Origin: Linnemannia schmuckeri
Taxonomy: Eukaryota; Mortierellomycota; Mortierellomycetes; Mortierellales; Mortierellaceae
Direction: 5' to 3'
DNA length: 64,000 bases
NCBI GenBank assembly: GCA_029449235.1
Contig: JANATG010000001.1
Span: forward strand, 2,666,001-2,730,000
Under the pieces are notes generated by a model, which saw only the letters and a list, made by a program, of their open reading frames with translations, did not search any database and was not told the origin of the DNA. Below, piece by piece: positions 9,245 through 20,940 of the stretch. Numbering within the stretch: the stretch's first letter is position 1; each line of letters starts with the position of its first letter. The position numbers and the translations under genes are program-made.

Positions 9245-12200
9245 ATGTCACCAAAACACTTCCAGCGCTTTCGTCACGAGCGGGTAGTTGAGTCCCTGGC
9301 AGTCCACAAGAACAAGACCACAGGCGAGCTCTACAGTCGCCTGGATGACATCAAACATACCTTCCCCGATGCTCTCCGATTCAAGGTCGATGGCGTGGTC
9401 TTGAACTTTATGCGTGATGCAAACGAGCATATGTAAGTTTGAAAAAAGAAGCATGGTTGGATGTGCAGTACGTACTGACAGCTATGTATGAAGAAGGATA
9501 AGGATATAAACAATGCGAGAATGTCGTTTCTTTGCATTCATATCATGCAAACTAATGCTTTATCGATTCGCTGTTGTGTATGCGTATATGATGCTCTGGG
9601 GAGGTTAGGTATGAGCCAAAGAGAATTGCTCATTATCCGGACGATATCATCGATGTTATTTGCACAACCTCGATGTCTGTGCCCTTGACCCCGCCAAGCA
9701 GCATCTCTGACAAGTCCACATGCCTCGATGAGCCAGCAGATCATGTCTGTCCCGGTGACTCAATAGACCTCTCGATCCAGACCCTCTCGATCCAAACCGA
9801 CTCCGAAACTACAACAAGGACAATGACCTCGTTTTCTGTCTCGCCAACTACCAATACCACCTTTGCACATGCTCCAGGATACCATCAATCTGTTACGACA
9901 GCCCAAGAGACGACTGTGTACTCTCCCAACATCACGACCAATATGTCGAGGCTGCAGTTACAGTGCGATGGATCGGAAGATGCTCATTCGCTGGATCACC
10001 CCAAGGACCCCTTGGCTCATGCAATACACCATCTGCACGAGATGATACGGGAGCAGGTTGCTTCGAGGGACAGGGAATTGCAGATGATCAAGCAGCAGGC
10101 AGAGGCGAGGGAGCGGGAAGAGCAAATCATCAAGAATCAAAAGGAGATGATCGACCGTCTCATCATCAACCAGCGACTGGTCGACGCCATCCTGGTTCAG
10201 AACTATGAACTCCACGAGTACCCAATCCCGCGCCTGTTTGTGATCATGCCCGAGCCGACGAACAGGTGGGATCCGACCAACCTGCTGGGCAGGAAGCACC
10301 GCCTGCATTTCTTGTGCGAGTGTAGTGACCACCGCAGACCTTCCTCAAACCAGCTTGTTGTTCCACTGGACAGGGATGCCCGATTTAAGAACAGAGTCCA
10401 TCTCACCGACCACGAGGGGTACGAATTGTCTCGGCCAACAGAGTTCTTTGAGCAGTACGGTGCCTTTCTGCTGGGCACACTCAGGATCTTGAAGCATTGT
10501 CTGGAGGTGGCGTCTACGGTTGCGCCAGTCGCGGGCCTGGTACACGGTGGGATCAGGGCTGCTGTGAGAGAGGTTAGCACGTTCGCTGACTCGCATCTGG
10601 AGTCGATTGACAGCTCGATTGATTTCCTAAAAAACACACTAGAAGACTACCAGGTCAACTTGGGACTGGGACAGAATTGCGATGCCGACAGTCAGAGGAG
10701 CGATGCCAGCAGTCAGAGGAGCGCCGACAGCCAACAGAGCGACCATCTCCAAACGATTGCTGCCCTTGAAGGTGCCGACTTGCGACGATTGCACACGTTC
10801 TTACGGAGCAACGACGAGAACAAAGTCCTGGGCGATTTGTATCGGGTCACCACCGAAACGGGCCATGTCAAGTGGGTCTGTCTGAAGCACTACAGTGAGC
10901 AATACCGCAACGCCAATTTGAACAAGTTTGTCGAGTCTGTCGAGGCTGCCAAGGGTCACTACGATCTTCACTTCCGCAAGGTCACCATCACCCTCAAATC
11001 CGCTATCGCAGCCAAGGACTTCCTCAAACGCCTCGTCAGCCAAGGATCTACGATCAACGAGCTCCATGTCACCCTCGAGTGGAACTTTTGGTCGAATGAC
11101 CTGGTGTACCTTGTCGACAAGATTGCTCAGTCCAACATTGAAGTTCTTCATCTGGATTTCAAAGACAGAGAAGGATCACATACACCTTTGGAAGCACTTC
11201 GACTCAGCCGAGGAAAGTACTACCCTCTCCTCAATCTTTTCTCAAACAAAAAGCTCCGAGCCGTCCACTTTGCCAACCTCAGTCTCCTCGGTTCAAGGAC
11301 GCCCGACCTCTCCGCGGCACAGATGGCATCCTCTCTTCGGAGTTTTCATTTCTTTGGAGCTATCCGACTCGAGGACGATAACCGCCTTGCAAGGATCGTT
11401 TCCAGCTGTCAGGGACTTGTCGACCTCCGTCTTGGCTCTGGCAGTCACTCTGGCCATCTGGGGCAGAGGCTTCACCTTGCGATCTGTTCGCTCAAGTATC
11501 TCCAGAGCCTTCACCTGCAGTGTATGTATAGGAGCTTTAACCTCGAAAGTACCAGCCCTGCCACCATTTCAACCCCTAGGGCGATGAAGGAGATTGTTGG
11601 CTCCACAGTTGTCTTTGATGGTCGCCTTCTGGAAGAGACAGTTCAGCGGTCTTTGTCGGTGCTGGAAGTCTTGGTCCTGGAAAGTCATAATCTTTACCAA
11701 CATCATTTTGCGATGGTCCCTGAGCCCAAATCTGATTTTGAAGGATCCATGCCCTACGAGTTGCCGTCTCTGGGCGTCTACTCCGCCACTACCGTCTTTT
11801 CAAGGCTGACACATATTGATCTCTTTGTGAGGTTGACGACCCATTCCCTGTCTACCCTCAGAACTGTCCTTCCTTCCTTGCGCCTGATCCACTTTGGGTC
11901 TGTACATTATACCCACGACTTGCTCAAGCATGTCAACCTTGTCACCCTCAAATCACTCTCGATTGGGATCACCCGCGACACGGATCTCCAACCCCTCCAA
12001 CGCGCCTTCATCACCGACTCGAGTCCATGCCAGATCGACTCGCTCAAACTCGAATACTACCGCCAAGTCGATTTCCATTACCCACAGATCCTCCACCTTA
12101 TCCCCCTCACCCGCCTCCATCTCAGCCGTGTCGATGACGAACAACGTCTATGTCAACTCCTGGAGGCCGTCAATTTATCACGGCTAGAAGTTCTATCGAT

Positions 12201-12453
12201 TTACGAGTGCAAGTATTCCAAAGCGGCAGAAGCGATTCTGTCAAGACGGCGTGGCGAGTTTCTGGAGACCCTGTCGGTGCAGCTGGACGAGTGCTCGATC
12301 TGGCATTACAGTCAGGATATGGCGTATGTGGGCGATCCTAGGGCATTGTCGACACGATTGCCGGAGAAGTGGGTTAAGCATTTAGGACATGTTCATCGTG
12401 ATGAGATTCACTATCGGTTCCTGCAGCCCATTTTGCCTGTTACCTATTATTAA
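9245..12453 (+). CDS. Family B LRR protein, intact (2 exons: 9245-9432, 9609-12453)
   Basis: The spliced product is 1010 aa. Exon 1 ends CATAT|GTAAGT and exon 2 begins after GGTTAG with YEPKRIAHYPDDIIDV, a junction also recognisable in the 3314 relict and the 52910 gene. Residues about 1-80 form a compact module (YSRLDDI...FPDALRFKVDG). A Ser/Thr-rich linker follows, then a predicted coiled coil (about 198-259, rich in E/Q/R/K). A central region has HRLHFLCEC (about 294-302), a GYELSRP..FF..YG segment, EGADLRRL (about 450) and KWVCLKHY (about 484). Degenerate LRRs fill the rest to the C-terminal YRFLQPILP. Cys and His spacing hints at metal binding, unproven. I see no P-loop or signal peptide. 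Function unknown; recognition or signalling is inferred from architecture. Confidence 0.82.
9433..9608 (+). other. Intron 1 of the 9245 family B gene
   Basis: A 176-nt intron with donor GTAAGT and acceptor GGTTAG. It interrupts the codon after its second base, giving H-M-Y-E-P-K across the junction. Its position is conserved with the 52910 gene and the 3314 relict, which is the main support for the model. Confidence 0.8.
10681..10740 (+). repeat. About 21-nt coding tandem repeat, three units
   Basis: Three imperfect units based on GATGCCAGCAGTCAGAGGAG encode Ser/Gln/Arg/Asp-rich residues (SQRSDASSQRSADSQQSD) in the linker just before the EGADLRRL block. The 52910 paralog has a different linker here, so the repeat is copy-specific. 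Confidence 0.75.
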
Positions 12454-13119
12454 AGAGAAATGGTTATGGTTGTAAGGATATTTTTTTTTCTGGGTCGCCA
12501 GTACGCCAAAGCGGAGTATTGAAACTGAATGCGAAAGGAAATGAAAATTTCATAATATTGGCTACCCCCATTGTTCCATGATCACAAATGATGGAGGTTT
12601 GGTCGTATTACTTGGTATCAGTGATGCCGTGTGAACCAGCTTGTAAGGTCACAATGACACAATGCAACCAACCCCCTCAGTGGATCAATGGTATCAGTAT
12701 CCCCAGCTACGCCATTTTTTTTTGGTTTCTTTTGCACTCAAAAATATAAGAGGGAAGAAAGGGAAGTGAGAGACGAGAGAGAGGGAAAGGAGAGCTTACC
12801 CGGGGACGAGGGGAAGGGAAAAGAGAAAAATTCTATCAAGACTCCGTCGACATTTTTTCCGCCAATATGGACATCCTATCCGATCGATGAAAAAGAAAAG
12901 AGAAAGAAGGTGAATGAAGAACATGGCTCCTTCTCCTAAGTAAAATGGCTTCTTGTCCTCGCCATGTTTTTTGGTTCAATCATAGATCTGCAAAAAAAGC
13001 AAACAGCCCCTTATTTCTTAGCCAGAGAAGGTACGCAGCAATTTAAAATGGTTGCTGTTATTGAAAGTGTCCGTTCCTCAAGGAAGCTATGCTTGTTATC
13101 ATCATCGCTCATAGGTCGA

Positions 13120-13145
13120 TTTTTTTTTTTTTTTTTTTTTTTTTT
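13120..13145 (+). repeat. T26 homopolymer
   Basis: Uninterrupted run, 212 bases before the A32 run at 13358; together they bracket a segment of higher GC content. Confidence 0.9.
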
Positions 13146-13356
13146 GGTTGATCAACGGAACTGATGATGCCTGGAAAAAAATTGAGCTCCGATCCAGTCC
13201 ACGACAAAGGCAAATTGCTATCTCCGTGGACAAGGGGGCGTGCTTCCTTGCTGGCAACTGCCTTTTACGCTCAAGGCTGGCACTCGATCAAAAGGAGATA
13301 ACGAGTGCTCACGGGTGCAACAAACAAGGAATGCTGCCCGCAAAGGCGTTTCAATC

Positions 13357-13357
<1 letters not shown>

Positions 13358-13389
<32 letters not shown>
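13358..13389 (+). repeat. A32 homopolymer
   Basis: Longest homopolymer in the window. A poly-A this long at the end of a GC-richer block suggests a retroposed insert, though no terminal duplication is clear. Confidence 0.9.
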
Positions 13390-13390
<1 letters not shown>

Positions 13391-14275
13391 GAAACAAAAG
13401 TGCGTGTGTGGGCTGAGTAGGCTCTACACGGGTAACATATCGGACCGGAAGGCCAATGTAGCCTTATTCTGTCTCCAGCCCAGAAGCTGCTTGGGTTGTG
13501 ACGAGTGAGTTAGTACATTTTTGCATGATCGATATGCCTGTGGTCATTTTGGTCATTTTTCATTTTTAATTATTCATCATTCTCTTCCTTTCGTTCATTC
13601 TCTTCCCTCCATTCATCCTCTTTCTTGAATTCATTCCTTTTCTTGCACTCGTCTTTCTTTCTTCATATTCCTCGAGTCGGGTGGACGGCGAGGTTTTTGA
13701 GCTAGATGTCTTTTTAAGCCTGCGAAATAAAAATGTTCTGGCGAACAATGCTATTAAAAAAGGATACGTTTTTGTACACTTAGATTCAGAATGGGTATAA
13801 AAAGGAAGTGTTATGAACGAGAGAAAGAGAAAGGATGGAAGAAGGAAAGGGAAGATAGGTACGAGGGAGAGAAAAGGAGGGAAGGCCCAGAGGAAGTGCA
13901 AAGTGGTAAGAGAACATTTGTTAAAAAAAAAATAAACGCAAGAAGGGAAGTGGGTTGGGATATTAGGACTTTTCATGTCAGGTATCCTTCTCAATCCAAA
14001 TAAAACATTGAATAAAAAATCAATTACCCTTTAGGTAATACAACTTTTCTACTCGTCCAAGGTGTTCTCTCAGACAGCATCATGCTAACGACTCTGACCG
14101 ATCAGAATATATAAATACAAAAGAAACGGTGATTATAAAAGAGAACCTGGGACAACCTCTCTTGCAGCACATCTTGCTCCATACTCTCTACAAAAGCAAA
14201 GCCAATTGGTGTTTCTTTATGTGAGTGTGTTTTTACTTCATAAGTTTCTTCTCAATATTGATGTTAATTGTAATG

Positions 14276-16224
14276 TTAATAAAATGGATTCCACTCCGTA
14301 AGTACAGTTCCAAGTTCAAGTGGCTCCATGTTAAACAACGACCTGATTTCCCTCTCGGGACGTTGGGGCAAATGGTCGCCGCAGGCCACCACTTGGAGCC
14401 CAGGCAGACATTCGAAATCACGTCTGTCCATATCCAACAGTACTTCCTTCACATCCTGTAGAAGACCCAAGTGCCTCAAACTTTGCAACAGCTCATCATA
14501 GTTGTCCTCTACTCCGATAATACTCCTATCCTTCGGTGTCCTGTTGTTCAAGCGATCGCTCTCTAAGTCAGTTTCCTGCTCAAGCCTCCATGTCCACCCA
14601 TCAACTAACTGGCGTCTCCTGGCCCTGTGCTCCTCATTCCATCCCGACCGGCACAACCAGTTTAACTCTGCGATCTCGCACTCGACAGAACTGTAGTCCA
14701 CCCTAAGCTGCTCCAGATACTTCAGCCTTTACAGCAGACACAGCCCTCCCTCCAGAACATAAGAATGCAGTCTCCAATGTGTGCCTCCTTCGCTGAACTC
14801 GCAGTAAGACATAAACGCAATGCGAAGATCCTTCAGGCGCGGATATATTTGGGAAAGGTACCCATAGACGATCCTAGTATGTGCCGACCCTCTTGCGGTC
14901 ACCTGCTCGCGCACATGTGTAGCTCAATGTGAAGCGTCTCCAGCCCCCAACAGATCCAAACTCCAGGACAAAGTGGCGAAAGCGCTCCTGATGACTTCAT
15001 GGGCCCCCGGCGATGAAGATCTATGAGGTCAGGCATGTATGGCATCTTGAGCGTCTTGAGGTATCGGAGATTCGGACATCTGCAAAGGAGTAGGTGCCAT
15101 TGACAGGCGGTGTAACCCGACTCACGGTTGTTGTCATCCGAGAGCCAGCCATAGCGGAGACAATGCCACCGCTGAGTCGGAAGGATCTCGAGGGTGGTCA
15201 AGAAGACAGGAGAGTCCGCGAAGTACTGCACCATCCACGGCGTCATACAGTAAGCCATTACTGTATACTCCTGTGCTTTGGGGCAGATGGTTAAGATCTC
15301 CTCCTCCTTTTTTTCACGGACCGTGACGTCCCATTGGATCGAGTAATGAAACCGCTTGAGAGGTAGGGATAGGGTTTCCAGGTGATCGCGAAATTGTGGC
15401 CATACCCGACAGTCTTGAGAATTCCAATAAACTGTAATCAGTCGGAGATCCTCAAGATCAGGCGGTAGGGTCAACAGGTCCTCCATCCATGACTGCTTGA
15501 CGGTAGGTCGCCCGAGGACCAACGACCGCAATCGAAGACGACCTGGAAGGACCTTCTTTCCTTTCTCCATCAGTGGCCCACTTAAGGCTGTCTCTTTACT
15601 CCCAAAAAGGTACACAGTCTCCAACAGCGGGTACAGGAGCAAGATTCGAGCGAGATCAAGATGCATCCAATCATACATTACGATCTTCAGCCTTGCCAAA
15701 GTTGCTGGAAGGGGTAAGGCTTTCAACCAAGAGCTGTAAAAATTGATCAACGCCATAAGCACCAGTTCGCGGAGAGGTTGATCCAAGAGTTTCCTGATAT
15801 GTGCTGCTTACTCGTTCTGGTGCCAAACGAGAGATGAAAGAGTCGACCACAGGATGTTCGGACGTTTCTGGAGGGAGCTGAGAGCGCCTAGGACATCGGG
15901 CCCATGCCAAAAGAAGTTGCCCTCTACACAGTTTAAAACTAGTCGCTCGGCACCGGGTAGCCTTGCCAGAGCGTATTTCGGGAGACGGGGTTGCCAGTTG
16001 ATGTCCCAGGTCATAGCGCGACTCAGACGGTGATGGTTGAGTAGAAACCATTGTCGGCAAACAAGGACTACGCTCTGGGCAAAAGTGTAGGTATCCAGGC
16101 ATGAGAATATTTGGTGGAGTAGCTCCGGGATGTCTAGAGGGGTTGCGGGTCGTGGGCGACAGAGGGAGGGAATTGCTTGTGGTGGCTTTTTTTGCGGTTG
16201 AAGTGTAGTGAATCGAAATAGCAT
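14276..16224 (-). pseudogene. F-box/LRR family A pseudogene (parent copy of the 49.9 kb duplication)
   Basis: Starts at the ATG at 16224 and ends at 14276. The F-box (TPLDIPELLHQIFSCLDTY, then VCRQWFLLNHHRL) is intact. A TAA at 15810-15808 truncates the protein at 138 codons. The LRR body resumes in the same frame, is lost to a one-base frameshift near 14905-14920 (LHIELH then REQ), and continues to GGLCLL, which is followed by TAA at 14731-14729 where relatives read GGLCLLSRL, consistent with a TCA to TAA change. The tail (LGLLQDVKEVLLDMD) is open to the end. Two nonsense codons and one frameshift mark a dead gene. The 14280-15400 part is duplicated at 49.9-50.9 kb. Confidence 0.85.
14280..15400. 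repeat. Direct duplication, copy 1 (partner 49949-50905)
   Basis: About 1.12 kb matches 49949-50905 in the same orientation with few differences, mostly transitions. The match begins at AATGGATTCCACTCCG and fades near GATCGCGAAATTGTGGCC. Copy 2 lacks roughly 170 bases that copy 1 keeps (about 14768-14936). Confidence 0.9.
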
Positions 16225-16776
16225 CGTCTTGTTTTTGTTGTTGACAAGATATGAAGACGTTAGAGAGAGATCCTATGAAGGTGGATGGATGGAAGTGGAA
16301 AGGATGGAATAGTCAACGGTAGTTGGAGTGATGAAAAACGATAATAAATGCAAATACGAGAGTGGTGAAGAGTTTGTGAGATGTGATGATGTTGCGGCAA
16401 AGGAAGAGAATTGCAATGAGAAAAAAAAAGAAAGAGGCGGGGGGAACAACGTTAACAGAGTGGATGAGGATAGTCATGAGCAAAGCAGAGTAAGAGATAC
16501 AATCGAGAAAGATTAACTAATCGTCGCACACCCTTGGCGTCTTCGGGATTCGCTCATGGCGCAATGCATATTGCAAGACATAATCTCGTTTTTTTGTGAT
16601 CCGTGCTTTTCGGGGTCCAAGCTCCTCTTCACCAAGTGCCGTTTCGTAATTCCACCGGAACTTTGGAAGAAACATCATCCCCAGATCACCTCGACGCGTT
16701 ACTGAAACAAGTTTCCAGGAACCATCAAACTCACGCGCAGAGGACGGCTACTTTGTATCAGTTTCGGGTAGTGATC
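16225..16776. other. Spacer between two family A pseudogenes
   Basis: Upstream side of the 16224 start codon followed by purine-rich low-complexity DNA near 16390-16450. No gene seen. Confidence 0.4.
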
Positions 16777-18388
16777 TTATCTGGCCGATTTTTTATTCTT
16801 AGCACCCACTCCTTCTAATGCAAAGACGTTCCAGGTGTTTGAGCCTCGATAGCAGACACAACCCTGACTGGAGGAACAAGGGGCCCATTTCTCGATCCGA
16901 CTTTGAATTCTGCATGACATGGAAAAGCTGATGCGCAAGTCTTGGAGGCGTGGGCAGATTCGGGAGACGTACCCGCTAAAGTTCCTCATACGATAAAGCT
17001 CCTAGTCAGGTCCGCAATAGTGGATGTGTATATCCAACTCTAGTGTTTCTAGTCCTTGAAAGACCCAAATCCCAGGCACAATCAACAGTAGGGGTCCTCC
17101 CTGCTGTTGCTAGTAGTGGTTCACTGATCTCTCGTACATGCTGATGCGGCGATGAAGATCCATGAACTCGACCATGAATGGCATCTTGAGCGTCTTCAGA
17201 TGGCGAAGGTTAGTGCATTCGCACAAGAGTTGATGCCAAGGCTGGGGCTGCGTAGCTTGTGTCAACATCGAGAGGATCTCATAGCCAGCCGTCTTGGTGA
17301 CACTTCCCAATGTCAGCAAAGCGGAGTTCAAGCATGGTCAAGGCTCTGGGCTGCTCTTCCTAGCACTTGGTGATCCTGAGTGTCAAGTAACAGGTCATCA
17401 AAGTCCGTTCCTGTGACATGGGACAGGTTTCAAAGACCGCCTTTTCTTATCGGTCGTTAACAGCAAATGCCCAAGGCGCAGTAGTAATGGAACCGCTTAG
17501 GGGGAGAGCGAGTAATTGCAGATATGTCGAGAATTGTGGCCAGTCCCAAGCGTTGTCTGTTGTATTTCAAATAGAAAGTAATTCGAGTTCCTCAAGTTTA
17601 GGTGTAACCACCAGCAAGTGCTCGATCCACGACTGAGTGACGAAAGGGTACCCAAGAACTAGCGACCGCAGAGGGAGACGATTCGGGAGGGCCTTTGTTC
17701 CTTGCTCTGTCCATGGCACTACAAAATAATGTGTCCGGTAGCTATGCAGGTGCAGGGATTCCAAAAGAGGACACTTGGCCAAGCTTCTCCCAACGCCGCA
17801 AGACGCTCTACCCGTCCTGTCGATGGCCAGTCTTGTCAGAGTTGGTGGGAAAGACAAGCTGTCCACTCAGGCGTCCAAGCCTGATTAAGTCAAGGTAAGC
17901 TCTATCCTCTGGAGGGATTGATATAAGAGGTCCGTGATGGATGTCTTTGTTTTCCTGGTACTGGAAGAGCGAAGTCAGAGTCGACCAGCAAAAAAGGGCT
18001 GGAAGGCGGTCGGAGAGTCAAGAGAGCAGCATACAAATCAGGAACATGGTTTAAGGCGACACTTGGACCACTGTAGTACGAGACGTTTGGCACCAGGTAG
18101 TCGTTCCAGAGCCTGTTTGGCTTTCGCAGGTTCTCAAGACGAATCCCAGTGGACTTCTCGGTGGAAGTGGTGTTGGTTAAAGAGGAACTGCTGCTGACAC
18201 ACAAGGGCAGCGGTGGTTGTGATAGTGTTGCGGGTGAGGCATGAAAAGATTAGCACGAAAATCTCGGGGATGTTCAAAGGGAACAAGGAAAAGTGTAAAT
18301 AACGAGGGTTAGTCGATGGTTGGGAGTTGTCCGTGTGCAGTCGAGGTTTCGAGGATGGTGTTGACGTTGTTTTGTTGGGCGACGACAT
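16777..18388 (-). pseudogene. F-box/LRR family A pseudogene, heavily decayed
   Basis: Recognisable blocks appear in family order but in different frames. They are an F-box with decayed core (FPLNIPEIFVLIFSCLTRN, then VCQQQFLFNQHHF, which has lost the usual CRxW), an LRR block at 17866-17567 (ESLHLHSYRTHYFVVPWTEQ, then LPLRSLVLGYP), LLCECTNLRHLKTLKMPFM at about 17240-17170, and FSGYVSRICPRLQDLRISF at about 16980-16920. Stops and frameshifts separate all of them. The C-terminal tail beyond the GGLCLL-equivalent (here QGCVCYRGS) is missing, replaced by unrelated sequence. This is the most eroded of the large family A copies. Confidence 0.75.
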
Positions 18389-19022
18389 TGATATTGCAAG
18401 CGCGGATGAATGTGGCTAAGGGAATAAGTGATATGATAATGGAATGGAAGGCATTGAGGAGTGCGAACTGACGAATGTGGTAGTGAGCAATGTGAATGAG
18501 AATGTATGACTAAGAGTGAGCGTGAATGAGAGTATATGCGTGGTGAATGAGTGGTGGAAGAGAAGTGTGAGTATGAAGGAACGAATGAAGAGAAAAAAAG
18601 CAGTTTTGTGAGAAAACAAAAAAAACTTCGACTTTGCAGAAACGTGTTACGACCTCCGTTGTTGGCGGTGTCGTGTTTGTTTGTTTGTTTGGTATTTGAG
18701 GGATGAACACTAAAAGAAATGATCCGCTAAAGAAAAAAAGCGTCGTATTTGCTCACTCGAGACCAGTTGATCAAGAAAGGGCAAGATCAAGTAAGACATT
18801 CAGGCGCCGTTAATTTGCCCATCACTGACAAGTTTCACTTACTGTATTTTGATCACTATGCAAGTGCATTCCAATGCTTTGCTTATTCGATCTCTTGTTG
18901 ATTCGCAATTAAAGCAAATCAAACCACATGCATGGAACAGACACATTTGGTGAGAAGGATAGCTAAACCATAACAGCCCTTTTTTCCTCCTGTCAACACA
19001 GACACATGAGTTTATTTGCAGG
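18389..19022. other. Spacer, upstream of the 18388 pseudogene
   Basis: On the minus strand this is a C/T-rich leader-like stretch (18420-18620) followed by AT-rich spacer. No gene seen. Confidence 0.4.
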
Positions 19023-20940
19023 TCAAATTGGACTCCAGCTAGAAAGCCATGCTGTGATTCTGCCTGACCCAACGTAAAATAGCGACCTCTGTTCCTTCTC
19101 GAGGTTCTGTTCAAGGTGCCTACCACAAGCGAGTTGGCGGAGCTCAGGGAGACAAACATACTCGTTCGTATCCATCTCCTCCACCATCTCCTGAACATCC
19201 TTGAGAAGACCCAAGTTCTTCAAATCACTCCTTAAATGTTCATCTTTGGTTCTTGAGCCCAGTATGTCATTAGGCTCAGTATTGTACATCCGACGAGCTC
19301 TGTCCAAAAACATCTCCGTTTCTAACCAGTCGCCCTACCAGTCAACAGCGGCCTTCCTTCTTATTCTGTGCTCTGCAGTCCGTCCTGACCGACACAGCCA
19401 GTTGATATCTGAGATATCACATTTCGATCCTAGACAGTCCAATCGTAGGCGTTTCAAACACACAAGCCCGCTTGCAAGTCAAAAAGTTGGGAATAAATAG
19501 GCTCAGTGATGTTGGGGTACATGCAGTTGGGTGGGATTGCAATGTGAGGGTCCTGTAGCTGAGGGCAGACCCTAGAGACATATCCGCAGGTAATCCTCAG
19601 GTTTTGAATCTCCTTGCGCTTTCCAATACCATGAGAATGCAACTCCAAATGTAGCTTCTCCAGATCCTGACAAATCCAGATTCCGGGGACGTTCAGCGTT
19701 GGTGCCTCCAACATTTCCTCTTCAGTAGCATAAAGTGTGTTGCGGTGGTAGAGATCCATGAAATCTATTATGTAGGGCATCTTGAGCGTCTTGAGGTGCC
19801 GCAGATTCGATCCTTCACAAAGGAGCTGGTGCAAAGGCCGAGCCGTATAACTCGATCCATCATCGAGATAATCCAGCAACCAGCCATCAGAATGACAGTT
19901 GGCGTGATCAGGCAGGAGAATGTCCAATATCGTCAAATAGCCTGCCTGCTCCTTCAAGCCACCGATGGTACTGGGCGTCAGATGGTAGAGTCGAAGAGTG
20001 TGCTCACTGGCGTTTGGGCATATCAAAAAGATCATCTCATCCAGCACTTCCTGAGTCGGGAACACCTTGGAAGTCGAGTAGTGAAACTGTTTGAGGGGGA
20101 GTGATAATGATTGAAGATGGTCGCGAAAGTGTGGCCAGTTCCAAAGTTGATCGTTGTCGTTCTTGACAATACCAATAAGCTTGAGCTCCTCGAGATCGGG
20201 GGTTATCGTCAACAGATCCTCAATCCATAATTGGGAGTTGTAGGGCCGCTTGAGAACTAGCGATCGCAACGGCAGGCGTTCCGACAGGGCTTCTATTCCT
20301 CGACTCGTCCATGGCCCAAGAAAGTTGACCAGAAGCTTACTGGACAAGTGCAGAGACTCTAGGAGCGGACGTATGGCTAGAATCTTGCCGACATCTAGCG
20401 AAGCCCAAGAGATCTTGTCGATGGTTAGGCTGGTGAGGGACTGCGGAAACACAAGATTATATATCCAATCGTCGCTGAAGTTGTTGGAGATTATGAGCAC
20501 AATTTCGCGCAGTGATCGATCCGAAAATCCTGTGATTGGCGTTAATGTGTTTCGATACCAGAGAGGGAGAGTCGACCAACGGCTGGAAGGTCGCTGCAGG
20601 GCTAATAGGGCTGTCTGCAAGTCGGGTCCGCGCCACTTGAAGCGTTCTGGCAGCAATTCAAAACTAGACGATCGGCATCTGATAGACTTACTAGGGCGTG
20701 TTTCGGCTGAGAGGGCCGCCAATTGACGTCCCAAGTGACCTCGCGCTGCAGACGGTGTTGGTTGAGGAGAGGCCATTGTCGACACACATGGACGACGGTG
20801 TTTGCAAGGGTGTAGCGATCAATGAAGGAGAATATTCGCTGGAGCAGCTCAGGGAGACCGAGAGCTGACAAAGGTCTGGCAGGAGGGGAAGAATGCGCCA
20901 GCAGTTCTGGCTCCAAGGGAGGTTGTGTTGAAGGGTCCAT
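19023..20940 (-). pseudogene. F-box/LRR family A pseudogene, two frameshifts and a stop
   Basis: The ATG at 20940 opens a normal N-terminus (LGLPELLQRIFSFIDRYTL, then VCRQWPLLNQHRL). A one-base shift near 20655 (RLVLNC to FKWRGPDLQTAL) moves to the frame of the long LRR body (20640-19454), itself clean. At the GGLC-equivalent (LQAGLCV) a second shift near 19460 breaks the frame. The tail then reads LKRLRLDCLGSKCDISD, meets TAG within VDW*GDWLE near 19335, and runs openly through LGLLKDVQEMVEEMD to the stop at 19023. About 440 codons remain uninterrupted, so death looks recent; a sequencing error could explain one shift but not all three lesions. Confidence 0.8.

Larger units (their letters stand above)
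12454..14275. other. Intergenic, AT-rich with long homopolymers
   Basis: No gene supported. It contains a T26 run (13120-13145) and an A32 run (13358-13389) flanking about 212 bases of higher GC content, plus purine-rich stretches near 12745-12830 and 13800-13890. Frames across the runs (for example 13148-13420) are lysine homopolymer artefacts. Confidence 0.5.

Noticed and set aside
13148..13508. Frames crossing the A32 run, giving poly-Lys proteins
   Set aside because: Created by the homopolymer; no similarity or start context.
20620..20700. Intron as the explanation for the frame change in the 20940 F-box copy
   Set aside because: The protein alignment to paralogs is continuous across the site with no missing or extra block, and intact family members are intronless; a one-base indel fits better.
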